NCBI GenBank assembly: GCA_905181585.1
Contig: CAJIYG010000004.1
Location: forward strand, 34,533 to 98,532
Length of the DNA: 64,000 nt
Reading direction: 5' to 3'
Source: an uncultured Flavobacteriales bacterium
GTDB taxonomy: Bacteria; Bacteroidota; Bacteroidia; Flavobacteriales; BACL11
The notes under the pieces were generated by a model. That model did not search any database and was not told where the DNA came from. It worked only from the letters and a program-made list of their open reading frames with translations. Below are positions 53,040-64,000 of the stretch, one piece after another (within the stretch, counting starts at the first letter, position 1; each line of letters starts with the position of its first letter). The translations under genes were made by a program, and so were the position numbers.

Positions 53040-56000
53040 ATGAAAAAACTTATAATTATACTTTTTACTTTAATGTATTTGAATGGCTTTTCTCAGTTTG
53101 AATACAAATACAACTCTAACTCTGGTAATTTACCACAATGGGCTGAGCTAATGTATTCTAATGAGTCAGATCCAGGAAAAGTAATTTTAATGTATGAAGC
53201 TTTCTATAAAAAAAATGATTTTATAAAAAATAAACACACTCAGTATTACAAAAGGTATATTAGAAGTATCAGCAGAGAAACGTCCACTAAATTGCAGAAA
53301 TCTATCTCAAAAAGCTCCAACCAATGGCAATGTATTGGTCCATGGGACTTTGATATTTCTGCTGAAAGTAGAAGCTATGCTCCAGGGGCAGCCCACTTGT
53401 ATACTGTTGAGCAATCAGTAAGTAATCCAAATGTCCTCTATGGGGGCTCTGCAACTGCAGGGGCTTGGCGAACAAGTGATAAAGGAGATAATTGGAATCT
53501 TATAACTTCTAACCTTAGTCTTTCAACTGTGTATTCAATAGAGATTGACTTTACAGATGAAAATATTATTTATATTTCGGGTAATAATGGTCTTTACAAA
53601 AGTGTAGATGCTGGTAATAATTGGCTAACAATTGGGAGTAATAATTTTACAAGTACTTCTCATAATATTAAAGACATAAAGTTAAAACCTCAAAATAATC
53701 AAATTCTATTTGTAGCAAGTAATCAAGGATTGTTTAAATCAACTGATGCCGGCAATACTTTCATAGAAATAATGAATGGAGATTTCCAAGAAATAGAATT
53801 CCATCCTAATAGCTCTGACACTATGTATTTTATTAAGCAAGTTGGAAATAAAACAGAATTTTATAGGTCTGATAATGGAGGAAATTCTTTAATACTATTC
53901 ACTAACGGATGGCCAGAACCAATCGCTCCAGAAGAACAGAAAAGAACTGAGATAGCAGTAAGTGTTGCAGACCCAAATAAAATTGTTGCACTTGCAACTG
54001 GGCAAGCTAATGGAGGAAGTGGTCTGTATGGTATCTATATTAGCTATGATAAAGGTGAAAATTGGACTTTTAGATGCTGTGGTCCGCAACCCGCTGGTAT
54101 TCCCTCAAGCTCAAATATTAATATGATGGGTTGGCAACCAAGTGGTGCTGATGATGGTGGACAATATTATTATGATTTAGCCTTGGCTGTTAATCCTACA
54201 GATGCAAATATAATACACGTAGGAGGAGTTAATCATTGGATTTCATTTGATGATGGAATAACTTTTTCATGTCCAGCGAAATGGAGTGAACCCTACAAAA
54301 AAGGATATGTTCACGCAGATATTCATGACATTAATTATTTTGGAAATGATTTATGGTTTGCATGCGATGGTGGAATTTTTTATTCAGAAAATTTTGGAGA
54401 TAGTATTTATAAAAAAATGTTTGGTATTGCTGGTACAGATTTTTGGGGTTTTGGTGCTGGTTTTAAAAATGGAGATGTGATGCTGGGGGGAACCTATCAC
54501 AATGGAACTCTTTTAAAAGATAATAATACATACATAAATGATTGGCTTTGTACTGATGGAGGAGATAATGTAAGAGGATTTGTAAATTTTGGGAATCCTA
54601 GAATAGCTTACAGTGATTATGGCGGTAAGATTCTTTCAGGCGATAGAACAAAACCAATAAATACATTTAATGTACAAAAGCTACCAAATGCTTCATATAT
54701 AATAGGAGAATCTTCTCAACTAGAATTTGATCCAAGATGTTACAATTGGGTATATTCCGGAAATGATACAACTCTTTGGTTATCTAAAAATAATGGAGCA
54801 TCTTTTGAACCAATTTATCACTTTGATCTAGAATTAGTTCGATAGAGGTCTCTTGGTCAAATCCAGATGTAATTTATGTTGCAACATATCCTGGATGGTG
54901 GGATAAAAAATATTTATATAGATCATCTGATGCAGGAGTTAGCTGGGTAGATATTACCCCAACTCTTTCAGATGAATGGTTAACTTATGACATTACTATA
55001 AGTAGTGATGATGAAAATATAGTATGGATTTCTAGAAACTCAATGTATGGAAGCTATCCGAATTTTAATGGGGAAAAGGTATTCAAATCACTTAATGGAG
55101 GGCAAAGCTGGATAAATCTCACTTCTAATATACTAGATGATGTTTTCCCTACAAATATTGAACATCAAAGAGGAAGTAATGGTGGCGTTTATTTAGGAAC
55201 TAGAAAAAGTGTTTATTACATAGATAATACAATGAATGATTGGACAGTTTATGATAATAATTTACCTCAACCAGCAACATCAGTACAATTGATACCTCAC
55301 TACAGAAAAGGTTTATTATTTAATGGAACAAATCGAAGTATTTATGAGGTAGATTTTTACTCCAATACTCCTCCCTCTGCACAAATTGCTGCTGACAAAT
55401 TAAATATCAGCTGTATGAATGACACTGTTTTCTTTGTTGATCATTCTGCCGTTAGACTTGCAAGTGCAAGTTGGAACTGGAGTTTCCCTGGAGGTAATCC
55501 TAGCACTTCAAATTTAGAAAATCCAGTTGTAGTGTATAGTCAAGCTGGGAACTATGATGTTTCCCTAACTGTTACTGATGCATTTGGAACAAGTAGCCAA
55601 ACAATAAACAATTTAATAACTTATGTTGACACAACCTCTATAATTACAAATTCAAATAATTATCAAGAAGGTTTTGACACAAATACCTTTCCTCCTGAAG
55701 CATGGCAAACACCAGTATCTTCATTTTCATGGGGCACTATGATTGTTGATACAGGAATTAATTGCTATCCAAATAAAGTTACTTATGTTGATCATTATAA
55801 CATTAGCCAAAGAGGAGATGAAGCTTATCTAATTAGTAATAAAGTCAAGTTAGGAAGTGGAATTACAGCAGTAAATTATTTGATATATGATTATGCGTAC
55901 TCAGGCTTTTCTGGAGCTCACAACGATGGTTTTAGAATTGATATCTCAAAAGATTGTGGAGCTAGCTGGGATTCAATTTATGGTGCCTATGGATCAAATC

Positions 56001-56437
56001 TTCAAACAACTGGTTACGTAACAAGTATCTGGTACCCAACATGTGGTTCTTGGCAAACAGACAGCATTAATCTAACAAATCTTGGTTACAACAATGATAC
56101 AATAATGGTAAGATTTGTTGCAATTAATGACTACGGTAACCTTTTTTATATGGATAATGTGAATATCAAAGGAGAAAATATTTTATCAAATATATTTTTA
56201 CAAAATGAAGAAGATGTGTATCTTTTTCCAAATCCTAGTGATGGAAACTTTTCAATTCAAACTAAAATTAATAATTTAAACTATTCAATATTAAATTCTT
56301 TGGGAAAGACAGTACGGTCTGGAACAATATCTTCCAAAATCTCTCAAATTAAAGCAAGTGATTTAGATAGTGGTGTTTATTTAATAATATTTAATAATAG
56401 TAAAAAAACATTTACAAGAAAATTAGTGATTAACTAA
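53040..56437 (+). CDS. T9SS-secreted protein with BNR/sortilin-like repeats and a PKD domain, frame broken once
   Basis: A signal peptide (MKKLIIILFTLMYLNGFSQ) is followed by many BNR-type turns such as SVDAGNNWLTIG, STDAGNTF and SYDKGENW, which suggest a beta-propeller. A PKD domain follows (SWNWSFPGGNPSTSN ... GNYDVSLTVTD), then a jelly-roll-like region and a type A T9SS sorting domain (VYLFPNPSDGNFSIQ ... LDSGVYLIIFN ... KLVIN). The first frame stops at 54845. The second continues without loss of sense as SSIEVSWSNPDVIYVAT. One extra A at 54832-54833 joins them into about 1,132 residues. The substrate or ligand is unknown; a secreted glycosidase-like or adhesive role is only a guess. Confidence 0.87.
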
Positions 56438-56438
56438 T

Positions 56439-57824
56439 TTATATATGAATCACCTCACCATATGCATCTGCAACTGCCTCCATTACTGCTTCACTCATAG
56501 TTGGATGAGGATGAACTGATTTTAAAATCTGATGGCCGGTTGTTTCTAATTTTCTAGCTACAACTGCTTCAGCAATCATTTCTGTTACATTATAACCAAT
56601 CATGTGACAACCAAGCCATTCACCGTATTTAGCATCAAAGACAACTTTAACAAAACCATCTTTATGACCAGAAGCTGAAGCCTTTCCAGAAGCTGTAAAA
56701 GGAAACTTTCCTACTTTAACGTCAAAACCAGCTTCTTTTGCTTGTGCCTCAGTCATTCCAACAGAAGAAATCTCTGGACTGCAATATGTACATCCAGGAA
56801 TATTTCCGTAATCTATTGCTTCTGGATTTTCACCAGCTATCTTTTCTACACAAACAATCCCTTCAGCAGAAGCAACATGAGCTAAAGCTTGGGTTGGCAA
56901 TAAATCTCCAATAGCATAGTATCCCTTAACATTTGTATTATAAAACTCATCAACAACAAGTCTTCCTTTATCGGTCTTAATACCTACTTCTTCAAGACCA
57001 ATATTTTCAATATTTGGTGTTATTCCTACAGCTGAAAGAACAATATCAGCATTTATAACTTCATCACCTTTTTTTGTTTTTATAACTACCTCACAAGAAG
57101 ATTTTAAGACGTTTACTTTTTCTACTGAAGAATTTGTCATAACCTTTATTCCTGATTTTTTAAAAGATCTTTGTAATTGCTTAGAGATATCTTCATCCTC
57201 TACAGGAACTATAGTTTTTTGATATTCAACAAGGGTTACATCTACTCCCATAGTATTATAGAAGTAAGCAAATTCAGCACCAATAGCTCCAGAACCTACA
57301 ATTACCATAGATTTTGGCATTTCTTTTAATGTCATTGCCTCTCTGTAACCAATTATATTTTTTCCATCTTGAGGAAGGTTTGGTAGAACTCTTGAACGAG
57401 CTCCTGTAGCAATAATAATATGCTTAGCAGTGTATTCTTTAGTTTGACCATCATTGGTTACGGAAACTCCTCCCCCTTGTTTTAACTTTCCAAATCCATA
57501 AATAACTTCGACCTTGTTTTTCTTTGTTAGATAAGCGATCCCCTTACTCATGCCATCAGCAACATCTCTACTTCTTTTAATAACCTTTGAAAAATCTGCA
57601 TTAGCATTAGAAACTGAAATTCCAAAATCTTCAGCATGATTAATATATTCAAAAACTTGAGCGCTTTTCAACAAAGCCTTTGTTGGAATACATCCCCAAT
57701 TTAAACATACGCCTCCAAGGCTTTCCTTTTCAATAACTGCTGTCTTTAGACCTAACTGAGAAGCACGAATCGCTGTAACATATCCTCCAGGACCACTTCC
57801 TAATACAATAACATCAAAGTTCAT
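56439..57824 (-). CDS. lpdA: Dihydrolipoyl dehydrogenase
   Basis: The E3 component that reoxidises lipoamide in pyruvate or 2-oxoglutarate dehydrogenase or the glycine cleavage system. The 461-residue protein has the FAD motif VLGSGPGGYVTAIRAS, the redox pair Cys40-Cys45 (GGVCLNWGCIPTK), the NAD motif VGSGAIGAEFAYF and the catalytic HPHPTMSEAVMEA. No other complex subunits are nearby. It converges with the T9SS gene at one base. Confidence 0.97.
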   Translation of the reverse strand: MNFDVIVLGSGPGGYVTAIRASQLGLKTAVIEKESLGGVCLNWGCIPTKALLKSAQVFEYINHAEDFGISVSNANADFSKVIKRSRDVADGMSKGIAYLTKKNKVEVIYGFGKLKQGGGVSVTNDGQTKEYTAKHIIIATGARSRVLPNLPQDGKNIIGYREAMTLKEMPKSMVIVGSGAIGAEFAYFYNTMGVDVTLVEYQKTIVPVEDEDISKQLQRSFKKSGIKVMTNSSVEKVNVLKSSCEVVIKTKKGDEVINADIVLSAVGITPNIENIGLEEVGIKTDKGRLVVDEFYNTNVKGYYAIGDLLPTQALAHVASAEGIVCVEKIAGENPEAIDYGNIPGCTYCSPEISSVGMTEAQAKEAGFDVKVGKFPFTASGKASASGHKDGFVKVVFDAKYGEWLGCHMIGYNVTEMIAEAVVARKLETTGHQILKSVHPHPTMSEAVMEAVADAYGEVIHI

Positions 57825-57888
57825 TTTTTTCTTTTTTTAGTTAATTATTACTTTGCAATATTAGCTAAAATATCTGTAATTCATTCTT

Positions 57889-57904
57889 TAAATTTGTATT
57901 TTTG
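57889..57904 (+). promoter_or_regulatory. Two adjoining -7 boxes before the M61 peptidase gene
   Basis: TAAATTTG (57889-57896) and TATTTTTG (57897-57904) both fit TAnnTTTG and directly follow each other, 18-26 bases before the start at 57922. The one further from the gene gives the more reasonable leader. Confidence 0.4.
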
Positions 57905-57921
57905 CTCATTATAAATCCACT

Positions 57922-59628
57922 ATGATTAAGTATAAAATTTCATATAAATTTCCTCATCGTCATTTTATTGATTTTGAACTATCCACTCAAACTAACAATC
58001 AAAAAAAAGTTCTTTTTCAATTACCAGCATGGCGCCCTGGAAGATATGAGCTTGCAAATTTTGCTCAAAATATTCAAAAATGGCATGCGTTTGATGAGAA
58101 TGGAAAAGTCTTAAATTTTAGAAAAAAAACAAAAGACCTTTGGGAAGTAGACACAGATAATGCTAAAGAAGTAATAATAAAATATAATTACTATGCCAAT
58201 CAACTGGATGCTGGAGCATGTTATTTGGATGAACAACAAATTTATATTAACCCCGTACATTGTTTTTTTTATATTCCTTCAAGAATAGATGAAGAATATA
58301 TACTTGAATTTGATATTCCAAATAACTATGAAATTGCAAGTGCTGTTAAGAGTGTAAATAACAACATCTCTATATCTGGCTTTGATGCCTTAGCAGAAAA
58401 TCCAATTATTTGTTCTCCTAATTTAGAAAAAGAGATTTTTAATGTTGAAGGTGTTGTTTTCTATATTTGGTTTCAAGGATGGAAAAAACCAAACTGGAAA
58501 AAAATAAAGAAAGATTTCAAATCTTTTATCATTTCTCAAATCAACCATTTCGGAAGTTTTCCTGTAAAAGAATATCACTTTCTATTTCAAATCACTCCTT
58601 ATAGAAGTTATCATGGGGTAGAACACACAAATAATACAGTCATTTTATTGGGGCCTGACTCAGAAGTTGATGGAAAACACTATAACGATCTTCTAGGGGT
58701 TAGTTCTCATGAACTTTATCATACATGGAATATTAAGTCAATAAGACCAATAGAAATGTTTCCATATGACTACAGTAAAGAAAATTATTTTAGAACTGGC
58801 TTTGTGGCTGAAGGTGTAACAACATATATGGGCGACCTTATGCTATTCAATTCAAATGTATTTAATTGGAAAGAGTTTTTATCTACTCAAAATAAAAATT
58901 TAGAACGACATTTAATTAATAGCGGAAGATTTAATTTATCCGTTTCAGAAAGTGGGTTTGATAGTTGGTTAGATGGTTATAAGTTAGGGGTTCCTAATAG
59001 AAAAGTTTCTATATATGCTGATGCAGCACTTTGTATGCTAATGATTGATCTAAGTATAATCAATCATTCCTGCGGCAAGAATAGTCTTCATGATGTTATG
59101 AAGGAACTATATCTTGATTATGGAATAAAGAAAAAAGGATATAGTGAAGAGGATTTTAAAAATATATGCCTAAAATATGGCAACTCAGATACTAACGATG
59201 TCTTTAAAAATCATATATACAACACAAAAGATTATATCCCAACTCTGAAAAAATATCTTGATTTTGCAGGAATGAAATTATCTCCAAAATCTCACTCAAA
59301 TAAAACTGCAAAACATTTTGGTTTTATCACTCAGTATATAAACAATAAGCATGTTATTAAGTTCATAGAGTTAAATTCAGAAGTTGATCTTAATGGAGTG
59401 AGTGTTGAAGATGAGTTATTATTAATTGATGGGGAAAAAGTAAAGCACCCTATCACTAAATCTCTTGAAAATATAAAGAAAAAAACAAAACTTACTTTTA
59501 AAAATAAGTTCAAAGAATTCACATTAGAACTTTCTAGTGAGAAACAATACTTTGAACTTTTAGAATTTAAAAAAATCAATGCTACTAACTCAAAACAAAT
59601 TAAAAACCAAGAAAAATGGCTGAGTTAG
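57922..59628 (+). CDS. M61-family metallopeptidase (glycyl aminopeptidase-like)
   Basis: The 568-residue protein has a beta-rich N-domain (LPAWRPGRYELANFAQNI), the zinc motif HELYH (263-267) in SSHELYHTWNIKSIRP, and the third ligand Glu297 in VAEGVTTYMGDL. A degenerate PDZ-like domain lies at the C-terminus (about 450-545). No signal peptide is visible, so it may act in the cytoplasm, unlike many M61 enzymes. It heads a tight run of genes; hpt starts within its last codons. Confidence 0.92.
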   Translation: MIKYKISYKFPHRHFIDFELSTQTNNQKKVLFQLPAWRPGRYELANFAQNIQKWHAFDENGKVLNFRKKTKDLWEVDTDNAKEVIIKYNYYANQLDAGACYLDEQQIYINPVHCFFYIPSRIDEEYILEFDIPNNYEIASAVKSVNNNISISGFDALAENPIICSPNLEKEIFNVEGVVFYIWFQGWKKPNWKKIKKDFKSFIISQINHFGSFPVKEYHFLFQITPYRSYHGVEHTNNTVILLGPDSEVDGKHYNDLLGVSSHELYHTWNIKSIRPIEMFPYDYSKENYFRTGFVAEGVTTYMGDLMLFNSNVFNWKEFLSTQNKNLERHLINSGRFNLSVSESGFDSWLDGYKLGVPNRKVSIYADAALCMLMIDLSIINHSCGKNSLHDVMKELYLDYGIKKKGYSEEDFKNICLKYGNSDTNDVFKNHIYNTKDYIPTLKKYLDFAGMKLSPKSHSNKTAKHFGFITQYINNKHVIKFIELNSEVDLNGVSVEDELLLIDGEKVKHPITKSLENIKKKTKLTFKNKFKEFTLELSSEKQYFELLEFKKINATNSKQIKNQEKWLS

Positions 59629-60176
59629 AAAAAAATTCCAACAAAGATATTAGGCTTCATGATAAAGAATTTAAAATCTTTATTAGTAGCTCAGAAATAT
59701 CTATTATTATAGAAAATTTAGCAAAAAAAATTAATAATTCTAAAATTCATAATCCTATTTTTATTGTAATTATTAATGGTGCATTTTTATTTGCCGCAGA
59801 TCTTTTACGAAAAGTAAAACTTCCAAACACTGAAGTATCATTCCTCAAATTATCATCATATTCAGGAACAAAAACAACTGGTAATGTTAATGAGCTAATT
59901 GGGCTTTCATCAAGTGTAAAAAATAGAAATATTGTAATTGTTGAGGATATTATTGACACAGGTATAACTCTTGAGAAAATCATAAATATTTTAAATGAGA
60001 AAGAAGTTACAAGTATAACAACAGCAACATTACTATTCAAACCTGAAGCATACCAAAAAAAAATAGACATTGAATTTATTGGAAAAGAAATACCTAATAA
60101 ATTTGTAGTTGGCTATGGCTTAGATTATGATGAATTAGGAAGAAATTTACCACACATATATAAACTAAAAGATTAA
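59616..60176 (+). CDS. hpt: Hypoxanthine/guanine phosphoribosyltransferase
   Basis: Salvages hypoxanthine and guanine with PRPP. The 186-residue protein has the PRPP-binding motif IVEDIIDTGITL (108-119), the flexible loop region SSYSGTKTTG and the C-terminal base-binding VVGYGLDYDELGRNLP. Its start overlaps the M61 stop by 13 bases, which suggests coupled translation. Confidence 0.95.
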   Translation: MAELEKNSNKDIRLHDKEFKIFISSSEISIIIENLAKKINNSKIHNPIFIVIINGAFLFAADLLRKVKLPNTEVSFLKLSSYSGTKTTGNVNELIGLSSSVKNRNIVIVEDIIDTGITLEKIINILNEKEVTSITTATLLFKPEAYQKKIDIEFIGKEIPNKFVVGYGLDYDELGRNLPHIYKLKD

Positions 60177-60179
60177 AAT

Positions 60180-60752
60180 ATGTTAAATATTGTATTATTT
60201 GGACCTCCTGGAGCAGGAAAAGGAACGCAATCAAAGATGTTAATAGAAAAGTTTAAGCTAATTCACCTTTCTACAGGAGATATTCTTAGAAATGAAATTA
60301 AAAATAAAACTTCCTTAGGATTACAAGCTAAAGAATTGATGGATCATGGCAAATTAGTGCCTGATGATGTAGTTATTAATATGATAAAATCTATTTTGAA
60401 AAAAAATTTAAATTCCAATGGTTTTATTTTTGATGGATTTCCAAGAACAAAAGAACAAGCATTAAGTCTTGATCAATTATTAGAAAATCAAGACACATCT
60501 ATTTCTGCCATGATTTCTTTAAAAGTTGAAGATGAAGAATTAATAAAAAGACTTTTAGAAAGAGGGAAAGATTCTGGAAGGGCTGATGATCAGAGTACCG
60601 AAATTATTGCAAATAGAATTGAGGAATATAATAACAAAACAGCACCTTTAAAACTATATTACAATGAGCAAAAAAAACTACACGAGATTAGTGGACTTGG
60701 ATCAATTTCTAAAATTACAAGCAGACTAAATTTAGTTATTAACTCATTATAA
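60180..60752 (+). CDS. adk: Adenylate kinase, short-lid form
   Basis: Interconverts ATP, ADP and AMP. It has the P-loop [12 protein letters not shown] (5-16), the AMP-site [16 protein letters not shown] and [13 protein letters not shown]. The 190-residue length shows the short lid without zinc cysteines. The last base of its stop is the first base of obgE. Confidence 0.97.
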   Translation: MLNIVLFGPPGAGKGTQSKMLIEKFKLIHLSTGDILRNEIKNKTSLGLQAKELMDHGKLVPDDVVINMIKSILKKNLNSNGFIFDGFPRTKEQALSLDQLLENQDTSISAMISLKVEDEELIKRLLERGKDSGRADDQSTEIIANRIEEYNNKTAPLKLYYNEQKKLHEISGLGSISKITSRLNLVINSL

Positions 60753-61747
60753 TGAAAGTTAAACACTCCAATTTTGTAGATTATGTAAAAATATTTTGTA
60801 GATCAGGAAGAGGAGGAGCAGGATCATCTCACTTTTTAAGAGACAGAACAACTGCCAAAGGGGGCCCGGACGGGGGTGATGGTGGAAGAGGAGGGCATAT
60901 TATTTTAAGAGGAAATAAACAAATGTGGACACTACTTCCCCTAAAATATACAAAACATATTTTTGCTGATCATGGTGGCGGTGGAAGTGGCAACCATTCA
61001 TCAGGAAAAGATGGTGAAGATAGAATAATCGAAGTGCCTTTAGGTACTATTGCAAAAGATGTAGAGACAGGTAAAACATTATTTGAAATAACTGATAATA
61101 ATGAAGAACAAATTTTATTAAAAGGTGGTATTGGTGGAAGAGGTAATTCACATTTTAAATCTTCTACAAACCAATCACCACATTACTCTCAGCCTGGAAT
61201 TGACGTGACTGAAGGCTGGTTTGTGTTAGAGCTCAAAGTTCTAGCTGATATTGGATTAGTTGGATTTCCAAACGCTGGTAAGTCTACATTATTATCAGTT
61301 TTATCAGCAGCTAAACCTCAGATTGCAAACTATCCTTTTACAACTCTGGTACCAAATTTAGGTATAGTTCAGTATAGAAATCATAAGTCTTTTATAATGG
61401 CAGATATCCCTGGCATCATAGAAGGTGCAGCTGAGGGAAAAGGTTTAGGACTACGTTTTTTAAGACATATTGAAAGAAACTCATCCCTTTTGTTTATTAT
61501 TCCATCAGACTCGGATGATATAAATAAAGAGTATGAGATTCTTATTTTAGAACTACAGAAGTACAACCCTGAACTTTTAGACAAACAAAGAATTATAGCA
61601 ATAAGTAAGTCAGACATGCTGGATCAAGAGTTAATGGACGAGATTAGCTCTAATCTTCCTAAAGATATTCCGTTTATTTTTATCTCTTCTATTAATCAAC
61701 ATGGGTTAACGGAATTAAAAGATCTTATTTGGAAACAATTAAACTAA
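60752..61747 (+). CDS. obgE: GTPase Obg (CgtA)
   Basis: A 50S maturation and stress GTPase. The Gly-rich Obg domain fills about residues 1-160 ([24 protein letters not shown]). The G domain follows with [13 protein letters not shown], the switch [20 protein letters not shown] and SKSD. The 331-residue length is typical, with no C-terminal extension. One base separates the stop from the next start. Confidence 0.98.
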   Translation: MKVKHSNFVDYVKIFCRSGRGGAGSSHFLRDRTTAKGGPDGGDGGRGGHIILRGNKQMWTLLPLKYTKHIFADHGGGGSGNHSSGKDGEDRIIEVPLGTIAKDVETGKTLFEITDNNEEQILLKGGIGGRGNSHFKSSTNQSPHYSQPGIDVTEGWFVLELKVLADIGLVGFPNAGKSTLLSVLSAAKPQIANYPFTTLVPNLGIVQYRNHKSFIMADIPGIIEGAAEGKGLGLRFLRHIERNSSLLFIIPSDSDDINKEYEILILELQKYNPELLDKQRIIAISKSDMLDQELMDEISSNLPKDIPFIFISSINQHGLTELKDLIWKQLN

Positions 61748-62296
61748 ATGATTGAACTACTAAAACATTTAGATATTTTCTTATTTTCATTAATAAATAA
61801 TTTAGGTTTTAAAGAAATTGATATTGTTATGATTATTTTAAGTCATAAATTAACATTTATCCCGCTCTATATTTTTCTATTATTTAAATTATATAAGTAT
61901 GATAAAAAAAACTTCTTTTGGCTTATACTAACGATAATTCTGTTAATATTTTTAGCAGATTATGGTAGTGTTCATCTTTTTAAGAATTATTTCCAAAGAC
62001 TAAGACCATGCCATTTCTTAGACAACATAAGACTTGTTAGTGACTGTGGAGGGAAGTTTAGTTTTATTTCCTCTCATGCAGCAAATATGTTTTCCATTAC
62101 TTTTTTTGTGAGCTTAGTATTACGTAAGCTAAATTTATTTATATTTTTATTTACTATTTCCTCCATTATTGGTTTTAGCAGAATATATCTTGGAGTACAT
62201 TACCCTTTTGATATAATTGGAGGAATGTTATGGGCAATTGTAGTAAGTTTGTTTAGCTATAAATTATTTTTAATAAAGATAAATGCATCAATTTAA
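61748..62296 (+). CDS. PAP2-family membrane phosphatase
   Basis: The 182-residue protein has several membrane helices and the three phosphatase motifs: KNYFQRLRP (Lys79, Arg86), FISSHA (His110) and SRIYLGVHYPFD (Arg145, His151, Asp155). Likely substrates are a lipid phosphate such as undecaprenyl pyrophosphate or phosphatidic acid; the sequence does not decide. Confidence 0.93.
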   Translation: MIELLKHLDIFLFSLINNLGFKEIDIVMIILSHKLTFIPLYIFLLFKLYKYDKKNFFWLILTIILLIFLADYGSVHLFKNYFQRLRPCHFLDNIRLVSDCGGKFSFISSHAANMFSITFFVSLVLRKLNLFIFLFTISSIIGFSRIYLGVHYPFDIIGGMLWAIVVSLFSYKLFLIKINASI

Positions 62297-62435
62297 TAAA
62301 GTTTGGTTCTTTTGGCTCTTATGTGTTTGTCTTTGGAATTTTATTTGGCCTGAAGTAGATCCAATATATGATGTAATAGCAGCAATAATACTTTCTATAG
62401 TATCATACCAACTTAAAAAAAATAAATATGTATAA
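62283..62435 (+). CDS. Small putative membrane protein (50 residues)
   Basis: This short ORF starts MHQFNKVWFFWLLCVCLWNF and ends SYQLKKNKYV. It has one or two hydrophobic helices with a WPEVDP turn between them. It overlaps the end of the PAP2 gene by 14 bases and the start of pafA by eight, so it fills the only gap in this compact run. The Trp-rich helix followed by a charged tail looks like a real protein. Its function is unknown. Confidence 0.6.
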   Translation: MHQFNKVWFFWLLCVCLWNFIWPEVDPIYDVIAAIILSIVSYQLKKNKYV

Positions 62436-64000
62436 ATTAATTATTTTCTTATTAATACTTTGTGTAAATATTAAAACAAATGCAAAAGAGCCCAAATTAG
62501 TAGTTGGGATTGTAGTTGATCAAATGCGATATGACTATGTAGATCGTTTTTGGAATAATTTTAGTAATAATGGTTTTAAAAAACTTGTTAATAATGGTTA
62601 TTTTTTAAAAAACACACATTTTAGCTATTTACCAACCTACACAGGTCCTGGCCACGCAAGTATATTTACTGGAACAACACCATCAAATCACGGAATAATT
62701 GCCAACAACTGGTATGACAAAAATCTTAAACAATCTGTATATTGTGCTGGAAATGGAGAGATGCATACAATCTGTAATTGTAGTCAAGAGGTTGAAGATG
62801 TTGTTTCAAGCGATGGCAAAATGTCTCCCCATCATATGCTTACTACTACTATTGGAGATGAAATACAATTATTTAATCCATCTTCAAAAGTGATTGGAGT
62901 TTCTTTAAAAGATAGAGGAGCTATATTGTCAGCTGGACATTCTGCTGATGCGGCTTATTGGATGGATAAGCATGGAGATTGGATAAGCAGCAGCTTTTAT
63001 ATGAACAAATTACCGGACTGGCTAATTGAACATCAAAATAAAAATAGTGCCGCACAATATCTTGTTGGGAAATGGAAATATAAAAATAGTTTTTCGCATA
63101 ATTTAGATTCTTTACTGATGACAAATGGAGGAGGAATAATCAAAAGTACTCCACTTGGAAACACAATACTTTCAGATTTAGCTTTAGAGATACTTAAAAA
63201 TGAAAAATTAGGCCAATCTAAAACTACTGATTTCTTATCTATAAGCTTCTCTTCTACTGATTATATAGGTCATCAATACGGACCTCATTCTGATGAAATT
63301 GTAGACACCTATATTAAATTAGATATTGAAATAGCAAAAATACTTGACTATATTGAACAAGAAATTGGCTTTGACAATGTTGTGATTTTTTTAACAGCAG
63401 ATCATGGGGTAGTTTCAGAGCCTCATAAATTACAAGAATTAAATATTCCCTCTGGCTATTATTCTAGTTTAGAAATGAAAGATGAGCTTGCTGACTCATC
63501 TAAGAGATAACTTAAATTGGCCAGAAAATGATTTATTAGCAAAGGAATTGATTCTAAATTACTCTAATAATCAAGTTTTCTTAAATCATGATTTCATTAA
63601 AGAAAACGTTGAGCCTACCAATAAAAGATATTCAAGAGATTTGCGCAGATTTTCTATTAAAATATGAATGTGTTAAAAATACATATACTGCATATCAAAT
63701 GCATAAAAATGAATATACCCATTCCCAACATGCAAAAATTCAAAGAGGATTTAATAGAAAAAGGTCTGGTGATGTAATAGTCGATATCCAGCCTGGATGG
63801 ATCAGTAAAAGCTATGAAAAAGGAGGGACAACTCATGGCTCCTCTTACAACTATGACACGCATGTACCACTAGTCTTTCTTTGGTGGTAATATAAAGAAA
63901 GGTAAAACTGACAGATTCGTTAACATTAAAGATATTGCCCCAACAATAAGCTCCCTACTTGGCATTTCTTTCCCAAATGGATGTACAGGCAACCCGATAG
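62428..64000 (+). CDS. pafA: PafA-type alkaline phosphatase, frame broken three times and cut by window edge
   Basis: A secreted phosphomonoesterase of the alkaline phosphatase superfamily. The signal peptide ends TNAK. The active site has Asp31 (IVVDQMRYD), the nucleophile Thr72 (PTYTGPGH), Asn93 and the PafA pair Lys161/Arg163 (SLKDRGAIL). TADHGV gives later metal ligands. The frame is lost near 63490, again between 63600 and 63625, and again near 63876-63878. The three later frames continue the PafA sequence (LILNYSNNQVFLNHDFIK, then QEICADFLLKYECVKNTYTA, then GGNIKKGKTDRFVNIKDIAP). Each break needs one base removed. Either the gene is decaying or the consensus is poor here. Confidence 0.88.

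Overview
The window is AT-rich DNA from a member of the Bacteroidota, most likely a marine Flavobacteriales or Cryomorphaceae-like organism. The sequence signs are: proteins with type IX secretion (T9SS) C-terminal sorting domains, SprB-type repeat adhesins, a GldA-like ABC ATPase, a zinc-ligand-free L36, an endonuclease III without the usual cysteine cluster, a one-domain AtpC, atpDC separated from the other atp genes, and many promoters with the Bacteroidota -7 box TAnnTTTG. No tRNA, rRNA, CRISPR array or insertion sequence was seen.

Layout. (1) Bases 1-18553, all minus strand: one long str-S10-spc-alpha cluster, rpsL-rpsG-fusA-rpsJ-rplCDWB-rpsS-rplV-rpsC-rplP-rpmC-rpsQ-rplNXE-rpsNH-rplFR-rpsE-rpmD-rplO-secY-map-infA-rpmJ-rpsMKD-rpoA-rplQ, then a terminator and the start of carA. 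There is no tuf gene after fusA. (2) Bases 18743-35619, minus strand: three very large exported repeat proteins in a row. The outer two share a 2,859-bp block with only 12 differences; the middle one is a diverged relative with a different T9SS sorting domain. (3) Bases 35795-46804: uvrD/pcrA followed by a two-component pair, ribF, atpD-atpC, a lipoprotein of the YiiX/NlpC-P60 type, nth, dtd-rsgA and a GldA-like ATPase. (4) Bases 46808-52984: a methionine/SAM locus. metH-metF run left and metK runs right from a shared 331-bp spacer that carries a SAM-I riboswitch facing metH and a SAM-II-type pseudoknot facing metK. (5) Bases 53040-64000: a T9SS-exported BNR/PKD protein, lpdA, an M61 peptidase, hpt-adk-obgE-PAP2 phosphatase, a tiny membrane ORF and the start of a PafA-type alkaline phosphatase.

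The reading frame is broken in at least ten places, including essential or core genes (fusA, metH, metK). Six breaks are repaired by adding one A or T to a short homopolymer. This looks like sequencing or consensus error far more than real decay, so the affected genes are annotated as single genes across the breaks. The breaks in the third adhesin and in pafA need an extra base removed instead and are less certain.

The main points of interest are the near-identical block inside two neighbouring surface adhesins (recent gene conversion or an assembly join), the back-to-back pairing of two unrelated SAM riboswitch classes, and a hairpin downstream of the metK aptamer that would compete with its pseudoknot.
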